From an uncultured Solirubrobacterales bacterium (GTDB lineage: Bacteria > Actinomycetota > Thermoleophilia > Solirubrobacterales > Solirubrobacteraceae): 5,257 bases of DNA. The position numbers and the translations under genes were made by a program. The stretch's first letter is position 1. Every line of letters starts with the position of its first letter. A model generated the notes under the pieces. It searched no databases, was not told where the DNA came from, and was given only the letters and a program-made list of their open reading frames with translations. The stretch lies in assembly GCA_903953065.1 (NCBI GenBank), contig CAJBIG010000166.1, forward strand, positions 1 through 5,257. The letters run 5' to 3'. Shown piece after piece: positions 1-5,257 of this stretch.

Positions 1-1608
1 CGATCTCACTTGGAGCTCGGCGAGAACTCGGCTTAGCTCGTCGTCCTCGGGCGGGGCGTGAATTTCGCTGCCGGCGGGCGTCGCAAGAATTAGCTGAGCC
101 GCGCGAAGAAATACGGGGCTTACGAAATCCGCTTCCAAGTCCATCGCTCCCAGCGCCTCTTTACCGACGCTGGGGTCGGCAAGACACTGCACAAGGAAGG
201 CTCGCTCGACGCGGGCGCCGGGGTCGATTACGGTGGCTGCCGGCTGCGGCGGCGGGGCGTCACCTTGATCGTCGGCGGGAGCGGCTGCCGCTCGCTCGGG
301 TGCTGGAAGCGGGCGCGCGCGGCCAAGCCATTCAGTCAGCTTTGCTCCACTGACCCCAAGCGCAGCCGCGGCCAACTCGGTTAGTTCGTCGCGCATTGCG
401 CTGGCTGGAAGCGGCGTGATAATCGGCGCGAGCTCGCTGACGGCGCGATCCTTCCCCTCGGCGCTTGCGAGGTCGGCCAGCAGCAGCGCCCGGTCAACGC
501 GGAAGCGGACGAATGGAACCGAGCCGGCGACCAGCTTCGTGATCTCCTCCGGCCCCTGCTGCTGGACGATGTCGGCCGGATCATTCCCCGCTGGAAGCGG
601 TACTACGCGCAGCTCAAGCTTTCGCCCCTCGGCTACTTTCGCGGCACGGATCATCGCCTCCTGGCCTGCGCTGTCGGCGTCGAGGGCGAGCGCAACAACC
701 GGCGCCATCCGCGCAAGCTCTGAGACCTGATCCTCCGTGAGCGCTGTGCCCATCAGCCCGACCGTGTTGCGCAGACCGGCCTGATGCATTGCGATCACGT
801 CGGTGTAGCCCTCACAGAGAATCACCTCGCCGCTCTTAGCGGCAGCGGCGCGAGCCAGATCGGCGGCGTAAACCTGACGGCCCTTATGGAAGATCACGTT
901 CTCAGAGCTGTTTAGGTACTTCGGCTGTTGATCGGCGCCGACGGCGCGAGCGCCGAAGCCAAGTACGCGCCCGCGGCTGTCGCAGAGTGGGAATGTGATG
1001 CGGCGGCGGAAGCGGTCGTAAACGTTGCCCTTCTGGTTCTTTGCCGTGAGGCCAGCGTCCCAAAGCTCGGCCTCGCTATAGCCGCTTTGGCGTGAAGCGA
1101 CCAAGACCTTGTCCCAAGCGCTCGGGGCGTAGCCAACGCGGAACTCGCGCAGCAGCGCCTCGTCGAGCCCCCGCCCTTTGAGATATTCGCGCGATTCCTC
1201 AGCCTCAGGAGACTCCCAGAGGTTGCGTACATAGAAGGCGGCTGTGCGCTCCAACAGTTCCAACAGCCGGTCACGCTTCTCGCGGCGTTGCGCGGCCTGC
1301 GGATCCTCCTCAGTCAGCTCCATCGTCACGCCGTAGCGATCTGAAAGCGATTCGACAGCCTCGCGGAAGTTGAGCCCCTCGGTTAGCTGAACAAACTTGA
1401 AAAGATCCCCTCCCTCCCCGCAGCCGAAGCAATGGAAGACCTTCTGAACCGGATCAACGCTAATCGACGGACTGCGCTCGTCGTGGAACGGGCAGATCCC
1501 CATCATCTGCTGCCCCGACCGCTTCAGCTCCGTCTTCGCGCCGACGAGCTCCGCCATGTCGACGGTCTGGCGCAGGCGCTCGATTGAGTCGTCGGTGTAG
1601 AGCGGCAT
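1..1608 (-). CDS. dnaG: DNA primase DnaG (3' end beyond the window)
   Basis: DnaG makes the short RNA primers used by DNA polymerase III at the replication fork and binds the DnaB helicase through its C-terminal domain. The frame is open from the ATG at 1608 to the window edge, giving 536 residues; bacterial DnaG is usually about 580-650, so only the end is missing. In order I see a CHC2 zinc finger (C39, H42, C60, C63), the primase core with the family signature PKYLNS near 229-234 and FHKG at 240-243, and a TOPRIM domain with E266 in CEGYTD and the metal-binding pair D310 and D312 in LDADSAG. An Ala/Pro-rich linker lies at about 430-462, then the beginning of the helicase-binding domain. 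The start is 10 bases after the dgt stop; an AGG overlapping that stop, 9 bases upstream, is the only weak ribosome site. It is probably co-transcribed with recO and dgt. In many bacteria rpoD follows dnaG, but that lies outside the window. Confidence 0.97.
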   Translation of the reverse strand, partial: MPLYTDDSIERLRQTVDMAELVGAKTELKRSGQQMMGICPFHDERSPSISVDPVQKVFHCFGCGEGGDLFKFVQLTEGLNFREAVESLSDRYGVTMELTEEDPQAAQRREKRDRLLELLERTAAFYVRNLWESPEAEESREYLKGRGLDEALLREFRVGYAPSAWDKVLVASRQSGYSEAELWDAGLTAKNQKGNVYDRFRRRITFPLCDSRGRVLGFGARAVGADQQPKYLNSSENVIFHKGRQVYAADLARAAAAKSGEVILCEGYTDVIAMHQAGLRNTVGLMGTALTEDQVSELARMAPVVALALDADSAGQEAMIRAAKVAEGRKLELRVVPLPAGNDPADIVQQQGPEEITKLVAGSVPFVRFRVDRALLLADLASAEGKDRAVSELAPIITPLPASAMRDELTELAAAALGVSGAKLTEWLGRARPLPAPERAAAAPADDQGDAPPPQPAATVIDPGARVERAFLVQCLADPSVGKEALGAMDLEADFVSPVFLRAAQLILATPAGSEIHAPPEDDELSRVLAELQVRS

Positions 1609-1618
1609 CGATGGCAGC

Positions 1619-2668
1619 CTACGCGGCGAACGACTCCGGCACCGTCAGCTGCTCGAAGACGCGGATGCAGTAGCGGTCGGTCATCCCCGCTAGGTAGTCG
1701 GTAACGCGCCGGTCAAGACTGGCGCCGCTGGCGCCGCCAGCGTCGGGGATTCGCTCGGGATCGCTTGCGTAGTGGTTGAAGAGCGTCGTAATCACGCGCT
1801 CAATACGGTTGTGCTCGGCGCGAGCGCTTGCCCCGAGGTAAACGTTGTCGAACATCCAAGTTCGCAGTTCATCCATGGCGGCTCCCGCCTCTTGACCCTG
1901 GAGGATTGCGCCCGCAGCGTGCGAGTGCTCAACGAGGTCATGGACCAGATAGTCGATTCGCGCCGAGCCGGTCTGCCCGAGAATCGCAATCGGACCATCC
2001 GGGAGGTCGGCCTCGGCTACGACTCCTGCGCGCGTTGCATCGTCAATGTCGTGGTTGATGTAGGCGATTCGATCGACCAACCGCACGATTGCCCCCTCTA
2101 GCGTGCGTGGCGCCGGTGCGCGACCCGAGTGGCAAGCGATCCCATCGCGCACGTCCTCTGTCAGGTTGAGGCCCGCGCCATCGCGCTCAAGGACGTCAAC
2201 GACCCGCAGTGACTGCTCATAGTGGCGAAAACCACCGTCGAAGCGTTCCTTCAGGCACTTGTCGAGGACCGCTTCGCCGATATGACCGAACGGTGGATGA
2301 CCGAGGTCGTGCCCGAGGCCGATCGCCTCGGTCAGATCCTCGTTGAGGCGCAGCGCGCGGGCAACGGTTCGCGCGATCTGAGTCACCTCGATCGTGTGCG
2401 TGAGGCGGGTTCGGTAGTGGTCTCCCTCTGGGGAGACAAAGACCTGGGTCTTGTGCTTCAGGCGGCGGAAGGCTTTGCAGTGAACGATCCGGTCTCGGTC
2501 ACGCTGCAGTGGCGAGCGCAGTCCGCAGGCAGGCTCGTCGACCAGCCGACGCGCCGGCCACGAGCGGGCGGCTAGCGGCGAAAGCAGCGTCTCTTCAAGC
2601 GCCTGCTGGCGCGCGGCGAACTCGGCGGCGACGAGGCCGGGATTGGCGTGTGGATCCATCGCGCTCAT
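1619..2668 (-). CDS. dgt: Deoxyguanosinetriphosphate triphosphohydrolase-like protein (HD-domain dNTPase)
   Basis: Members of this HD-superfamily branch cleave dNTPs to the deoxynucleoside and tripolyphosphate, affecting cytosolic dNTP pools; substrate preference varies and cannot be read from sequence. From the chosen ATG the protein has 349 residues, in the family's usual range. The N-terminal half holds the signature RDRDRIVHCKAFRRL. The metal site follows: H91 in the LTHT segment, H120-D121 in GHDLGHPPFGH (with H124 and H129 nearby), and D199 in VDRIAYINHD. The frame stays open upstream to another ATG at 2734, which would give 371 residues and overlap recO by 32 bases. I prefer 2668 because the extra 22 residues are Arg/Lys-rich and lack family features, and because an AGG lies 8 bases before this ATG. 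A further ATG at 2659 is also possible. The gene sits between recO and dnaG on the same strand, so one transcript is likely. Family assignment is secure; the start is not. Confidence 0.95.
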   Translation of the reverse strand: MSAMDPHANPGLVAAEFAARQQALEETLLSPLAARSWPARRLVDEPACGLRSPLQRDRDRIVHCKAFRRLKHKTQVFVSPEGDHYRTRLTHTIEVTQIARTVARALRLNEDLTEAIGLGHDLGHPPFGHIGEAVLDKCLKERFDGGFRHYEQSLRVVDVLERDGAGLNLTEDVRDGIACHSGRAPAPRTLEGAIVRLVDRIAYINHDIDDATRAGVVAEADLPDGPIAILGQTGSARIDYLVHDLVEHSHAAGAILQGQEAGAAMDELRTWMFDNVYLGASARAEHNRIERVITTLFNHYASDPERIPDAGGASGASLDRRVTDYLAGMTDRYCIRVFEQLTVPESFAA

Positions 2669-2702
2669 TCTCGCAGCCTGTCGGGGTTTGCCGCGAGCGC
2701 CT

Positions 2703-3419
2703 TCAAGCGATCGCCTTGAAACGAACTTGGCCATGGTGAGCGGCGGTTTCGCTGACCGCTCGGTCGGCGAGCGCGACTACACGCGCGTCGACGCTGGGCA
2801 GGTCGGCCAAAGGGCGGCCGAGCGCGTCTGTGAGAAACCGATGGGTCTCGCCATCGAGCTCGAACGAACCGGCCTCGCAGGACGCACAAACCACTCCCCC
2901 TGCGGCCGGCGAGAAGCCAACCAGCTCGCCTGCCTCGCCGCAGTTTGCGCAGGCGGCGAGTTGCGGCGCAAAGCCGGCCGCCAGCAGGAGCTTCATCCGA
3001 AACGCGATCTGGAATGCGTCGGTCGCGTTCTCCGGATGATCGTCAAGCAGCGTCAGAGCGCTACAAAGCAAGTTGAAGACCTCCGGGTGCGCCTCTCCTG
3101 AATCGAAGACGCGGCCCAGCGAATCGCAGGCGCGCGCGGCGCCATTGAGCGCGCGCTCGTCAGCGCGAAGTGTTGTGTAGGCACTGATCGTTTCGGCGCC
3201 CGTGACGGTCATCAGGTCGCTGCGCCCTTCGTGCAGCTCAAGGTTGAGCCGGAAGAACGGCTCAAGGCGTCCGCCGAAGCGGCTTTTGGATCGCCGTACA
3301 CCCTTTGCAATTGCGCTCAGCTTGCCGCGCATCGGCGTGTACACGTGGAGGATCCGATCGGCCTCGCCGTAACGGATCGAACGCAGCACGACGGCTTCCG
3401 TCTTGACCGGGCCGGCCAT
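2703..3419 (-). CDS. recO: DNA repair protein RecO
   Basis: RecO works with RecR (and RecF) in the RecFOR pathway: it binds SSB-coated single-stranded DNA, helps load RecA at gaps, and can anneal complementary strands. The 238-residue protein is typical in length. The N-terminal OB-fold begins with the family pattern KTEAVVLRSIRYGEADRIL, and the basic segment GVRRSKSRFGGRLEPF (residues 40-55) matches the usual DNA-contacting loop region. The C-terminal helical domain carries a four-cysteine zinc site (C157, C160, C178, C181), present in many but not all RecO proteins. The ATG at 3419 is preceded by GGAG with a 9-base spacer, the clearest ribosome-binding site in the window. RecO is the first gene of the leftward recO-dgt-dnaG group. 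It is divergent from the glutaredoxin gene, with only 36 bases between the two start codons, so its promoter must lie in that gap, inside the glutaredoxin gene, or far upstream. I see no sign of damage. Confidence 0.96.
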   Translation of the reverse strand: MAGPVKTEAVVLRSIRYGEADRILHVYTPMRGKLSAIAKGVRRSKSRFGGRLEPFFRLNLELHEGRSDLMTVTGAETISAYTTLRADERALNGAARACDSLGRVFDSGEAHPEVFNLLCSALTLLDDHPENATDAFQIAFRMKLLLAAGFAPQLAACANCGEAGELVGFSPAAGGVVCASCEAGSFELDGETHRFLTDALGRPLADLPSVDARVVALADRAVSETAAHHGQVRFKAIA

Positions 3420-3428
3420 CAGGTCGTG

Positions 3429-3432
3429 CTCC
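3429..3432 (-). promoter_or_regulatory. Shine-Dalgarno site of recO
   Basis: On the minus strand a GGAG lies 9 bases before the recO ATG. It supports the start at 3419 and contrasts with the glutaredoxin and mutM genes, which have no such site. If it is used, the recO transcript must have a leader and start upstream of it. Confidence 0.55.
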
Positions 3433-3442
3433 GCGGCCGCGC

Positions 3443-3448
3443 TACATT
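3443..3448 (+). promoter_or_regulatory. Candidate -10 element for leaderless glutaredoxin transcript
   Basis: TACATT fits the TANNNT pattern of sigma-70-type -10 elements (4 of 6 matches to TATAAT). It lies in the only A/T-rich patch of a G+C-rich 36-base gap. Seven bases separate it from the ATG at 3456, so transcription would begin at or next to the A of the start codon. No Shine-Dalgarno sequence precedes that ATG, as expected for a leaderless mRNA, a common arrangement in Actinomycetota. No -35 is visible at the usual spacing. This is a prediction from pattern and spacing only. Confidence 0.4.
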
Positions 3449-3455
3449 TATCGCT

Positions 3456-3713
3456 ATGCCAAACGTCGTGATGTACTCATCAACTCCCTGCCCCTTCTGC
3501 ACGCAAGCAAAGGCGCTGCTCAACGCGCGGGAGATCCCCTTCGAGGAGATCAACCTCACCAAGGACGCCGAAGGGCGCGTTGCGCTAAACGAGAAGACGG
3601 GCATGATGACCTTCCCCCAGATTCTCATCGACGGGGAGCTGATCGGCGGCTTCCAAGAGCTCATCGCTGCAGACCAGAGCGGGAAGCTCGACGAGTTGCT
3701 CGCCGCCTCGTAG
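3456..3713 (+). CDS. Glutaredoxin (GrxC-like, dithiol CPFC type)
   Basis: Glutaredoxins are small cytosolic oxidoreductases that reduce disulfides, including those of ribonucleotide reductase, or remove mixed disulfides with a low-molecular thiol. This 85-residue protein is a single thioredoxin-fold domain of standard glutaredoxin length. The redox motif CPFC is at C12-C15. The conserved TFP turn with the cis-proline is at residues 52-54, and the glycine pair GG that helps bind the thiol cofactor is at 64-65. The ATG at 3456 gives a normal N-terminus (VVMYSSTPCPFC follows two residues later). The frame is open further upstream, but that part is antisense to recO and has no family features. 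It is the only plus-strand gene, divergent from recO and overlapping the mutM 3' end tail to tail by 53 bases. The cofactor, glutathione or an actinobacterial thiol such as mycothiol, cannot be decided; mycoredoxins typically carry CGYC, so this looks more like the classical group. Confidence 0.93.
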   Translation: MPNVVMYSSTPCPFCTQAKALLNAREIPFEEINLTKDAEGRVALNEKTGMMTFPQILIDGELIGGFQELIAADQSGKLDELLAAS

Positions 3714-4542
3714 TTCCCCGCGGGCGCGGCTGGCAGCGGCCGCAGAGGTAGGTCCCCCTGCCGACGACAACGATCTTCTCTACCTCGTTGCCGCAGCGCG
3801 GGCACGGTTCACCGGCGCGCCTGTGAACGAGGAACTCGTCCTGAAAGCTGCCATAGAGCCCGTCGGCGTGGCGAAAATCGTCAATTGTTGCGCCGCCGGC
3901 ATCGAGCCCGGCTTGAAGCGCGTCTTGAATCGTTGTCGCCAGAAGCTCGTACTGAGCGGGCTTAAGACGCCCCGCCTCGCGCAGCGGATGAACTTCGGCG
4001 CGAAATAGCGCCTCGTCGGCGTAAATGTTCCCGATCCCGGCAACGGCGCGCTGATCGAGCAGGAAGGCCTTGATCGATGTCCGCTTTCCCGCCGCCATCG
4101 CTTTCAGCGCCGCTCCATCGAGCGCGCCTGAAAATGGCTCGATCCCAAGCCGGCCGGCGAAGTACTCGTCAAGAGCGCTGCCTCCGACAATCACTTCGGC
4201 TGTGCCAAAGCGGCGCGGGTCCGTGAAGCGCAGTGTGTGACCACCTTCGAGCTCGAATCGGGCGCGTTGGTACGCCACGCCCGGCTCAGCGTCGTAGAGG
4301 AAGTTGCCGGTCATCCGCAGATGGCAGATCAGGTAGAGCTCGTCGCCAAGGTCGAAGATGAGGTACTTGCCGCGCCGTTCGAGGTTCTCGATCGTTCGTC
4401 CTTCGATTAGACCTGCCAGCTCACTGCCGGCGATCGGACTGCCCCACTTCGGGTCGAGCACCTCAAGCCGCTCAATCCGCTTGCCGGCGAGCGCTGGTGC
4501 CAGCTGGCGGCGGAGCGTTTCGACCTCAGGCAGCTCTGGCAT
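3661..4542 (-). CDS. mutM: Formamidopyrimidine-DNA glycosylase (Fpg/MutM)
   Basis: MutM excises 8-oxoguanine and formamidopyrimidines and nicks the resulting abasic site by beta,delta-elimination, starting base-excision repair. The start is fixed by chemistry: the catalytic residue is the proline exposed after removal of the initiator Met, so the ATG at 4542 (MPELPE) is right and the adjacent in-frame GTG at 4545 would bury it. P2 and E3 are present, as are the conserved lysine K59, void-filling M77 and R111/F113 in DPRRFG, N172 in the GIGNIYADE helix-two-turn-helix, and a C-terminal zinc finger (C247, C250, C267, C270) with R262 in GRGTYLC. The protein has 293 residues against about 270 in many relatives. 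The excess is a 22-residue tail after the finger (272-293) with nine arginines. Residues 277-293 are encoded opposite the last codons of the glutaredoxin gene. The gene follows xerD by 42 bases. Confidence 0.96.
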   Translation of the reverse strand: MPELPEVETLRRQLAPALAGKRIERLEVLDPKWGSPIAGSELAGLIEGRTIENLERRGKYLIFDLGDELYLICHLRMTGNFLYDAEPGVAYQRARFELEGGHTLRFTDPRRFGTAEVIVGGSALDEYFAGRLGIEPFSGALDGAALKAMAAGKRTSIKAFLLDQRAVAGIGNIYADEALFRAEVHPLREAGRLKPAQYELLATTIQDALQAGLDAGGATIDDFRHADGLYGSFQDEFLVHRRAGEPCPRCGNEVEKIVVVGRGTYLCGRCQPRPRGTTRRRATRRASRSGLQR

Positions 4543-4550
4543 CACCGCCG

Positions 4551-4556
4551 AGGATA
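4551..4556 (-). promoter_or_regulatory. Candidate -10 element for leaderless mutM transcript
   Basis: On the minus strand TATCCT (4 of 6 matches to TATAAT, fitting TANNNT) ends 8 bases before the mutM ATG. The 42-base xerD-mutM gap shows no good Shine-Dalgarno sequence; GGCGG lies only three bases from the ATG. The layout resembles that before the glutaredoxin gene and could give mutM its own leaderless transcript in addition to read-through from xerD. No -35 is seen. The call rests on pattern alone. Confidence 0.28.
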
Positions 4557-4584
4557 GGCGCGTTGCTGAACGATTGCTCGTCTT

Positions 4585-5257
4585 CTAAGCGGCGTGGCTA
4601 ATAGTTGCCCTCGGGTGGGCGCCGAAATACTGATCCTTCAGTCGCTCGGCTGAGAGATGCGTGTAGATCTGAGTTGTGGCGATGTCGGCGTGGCCGAGCA
4701 TTTCTTGTAGCGCTCGGAGATCGCAGCCTCCAGCGAGCAGGTGCGTTGCGAACGTGTGTCGGAGCGTGTGTGGGCTCATCAGGCCGGCCAGCCCAGCGGC
4801 GCGCGCGTGGCCTTGAACGATCTTGTAGAGCCCCTGCCGGGTTAGCGCGCCGCCGCGCTGATTAACGAAGAGGTGCTCCTCATCACCGATCCCAACGAGT
4901 TTCGGCCGCGCAGCTTCGAGGTAGACCTTCAGCGCATGAACAGCAGCGCTTCCAACGGGAATCAGCCGCTCCTTCGAGCCCTTGCCCCGGGCCCGCATTA
5001 CTCCCTCTTCTAGATCGACTTCGCCGACGAGCAGCCCGGTTGCCTCCGATGCGCGCAGCCCGCAGGCATACATCAGCTCCAGCAGCGCGCGGTCGCGCTG
5101 CGCTGCGGGTGTGTTGCCCTGGGGCGCGGCCAACAACATCATCACCTGATCGCGGCTCAGCACTTTCGGCAGTCGACGGGTCTTGCGCGGCGCGCGCAGA
5201 TCGGCCGTCGGATCGTGATTGATCAGCTGCTCTCGCCGAAGATGGCGATAGAAGGAG
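4585..5257 (-). CDS. xerD: Tyrosine recombinase XerD (5' end beyond the window)
   Basis: XerC/XerD recombinases resolve chromosome dimers at dif near the replication terminus, together with FtsK. The frame is open to the window edge, giving 223 residues and a stop; a full Xer protein has about 300, so about 75 residues of the N-terminal SAM-like DNA-binding domain are missing. Numbering from the first visible codon (5256), the linker LPKVLS is at 29-34. The full catalytic set follows: R68 in ACGLRASE, K92 in GKGSKER, H163 and R166 in SPHTLRHTF, H189 in MLGHAD and nucleophile Y198 in TTQIYTHL, then the HPRA end motif at 214-217. An in-frame GTG at 5163 is internal, because the upstream residues (SFYRHL, DPTADL) also match the family. 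XerD is preferred over XerC from the LPKxLS junction and the THLSAERL segment, but many Actinomycetota have closely similar paralogues. Integrase of a mobile element is unlikely given the housekeeping neighbours. Confidence 0.93.
   Translation of the reverse strand, partial: SFYRHLRREQLINHDPTADLRAPRKTRRLPKVLSRDQVMMLLAAPQGNTPAAQRDRALLELMYACGLRASEATGLLVGEVDLEEGVMRARGKGSKERLIPVGSAAVHALKVYLEAARPKLVGIGDEEHLFVNQRGGALTRQGLYKIVQGHARAAGLAGLMSPHTLRHTFATHLLAGGCDLRALQEMLGHADIATTQIYTHLSAERLKDQYFGAHPRATISHAA

Noticed and set aside
416..730. Plus-strand open frame of 104 codons opposite dnaG
   Set aside because: It lies opposite the TOPRIM region and helical domain of a clear primase, its product is Ser/Ala/Arg-rich without any motif, and open antisense frames are common in G+C-rich coding DNA.
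912..1274. Minus-strand open frame of 120 codons in another phase inside dnaG
   Set aside because: It is out of phase with the conserved primase core, which is intact through this stretch, and its product shows no recognisable domain.
1721..1741. Repeated GGCGCCGC words with a 7-base inverted repeat around one base (1727-1741), possible hairpin or terminator
   Set aside because: It encodes a Gly-Ala-Ser run inside the dgt coding region, has no usable loop and no following T-run, and does not lie at a gene end.
1772..2101. Plus-strand open frame of 109 codons opposite dgt
   Set aside because: It is antisense to the well conserved C-terminal half of the dNTPase, with no ribosome site and no family signature.
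2222..2575. Plus-strand open frame of 117 codons opposite the dgt HD domain
   Set aside because: Its product looks protein-like at first sight, but it mirrors the strongly conserved HD-domain segment and contains no motif of its own, so it is best explained as a shadow.
2643..3101. Plus-strand open frame of 152 codons opposite recO and the dgt 5' end
   Set aside because: The cysteines and composition follow from the antisense of the RecO zinc-site region; no start signal or recognisable domain supports it.
3403..3408. TTGACC as a -35 element for the glutaredoxin promoter
   Set aside because: It matches the -35 consensus well, but it lies 34 bases before the TACATT motif, about twice the permitted spacing, and nothing like a -10 occurs 16-18 bases after it.
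3231..3455. N-terminal extension of the glutaredoxin frame
   Set aside because: The frame is open for 75 codons upstream of 3456, but this part is antisense to recO, has no glutaredoxin features, and would more than double nearly half of the protein length; the ATG at 3456 gives the normal domain.
3664..3740. Terminator between the convergent glutaredoxin and mutM genes
   Set aside because: The region has G+C-rich short palindromes such as CCGCGG but no stem followed by a T-run on either strand, and nearly all of it is coding on one strand or both.

Overview
This 5,257-base window (roughly 60% G+C by eye) is an almost fully coding piece of a bacterial chromosome. It carries DNA replication, repair and chromosome-maintenance genes. 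Five genes lie on the minus strand, in transcription order: xerD-type tyrosine recombinase (5' end outside the window), mutM/fpg, recO, dgt-type dNTP triphosphohydrolase, and dnaG (3' end outside the window). One small gene, a glutaredoxin, lies on the plus strand between mutM and recO. I found no rRNA, tRNA, CRISPR array, insertion sequence or phage gene. No stretch over 45 bases lacks a coding call.

The organism is probably a high-G+C Gram-positive bacterium (Actinomycetota), perhaps a deep lineage such as Thermoleophilia. This is inferred from base composition, the recO-dgt-dnaG order, the look of the proteins, and promoter-like TANNNT motifs placed 7-8 bases before ATG codons that lack a Shine-Dalgarno sequence. 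It is not proven; Chloroflexota or another high-G+C phylum cannot be excluded from one window.

Layout: 1-1608 holds dnaG (residues 1-536, 3' end missing). 1619-2668 holds dgt, 10 bases before dnaG. 2703-3419 holds recO, 34 bases before the preferred dgt start. These three look like one operon read leftward. 3420-3455 is a 36-base divergent intergenic region. 3456-3713 holds the glutaredoxin, read rightward. 3661-4542 holds mutM, read leftward, whose 3' end overlaps the glutaredoxin 3' end by 53 bases. 4585-5257 holds the catalytic part of xerD.

The minus-strand genes share a theme. XerD resolves chromosome dimers, MutM removes oxidised guanine, RecO loads RecA on gapped DNA, Dgt hydrolyses dNTPs, and DnaG primes replication. 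The glutaredoxin adds thiol redox chemistry. The biochemistry is ordinary and I see no clear undescribed system. The points most worth a second look are the glutaredoxin lying antisense within a repair-gene series, the arginine-rich MutM tail written on the back of the glutaredoxin gene, the two leaderless-type starts, and a strong excess of GATC.
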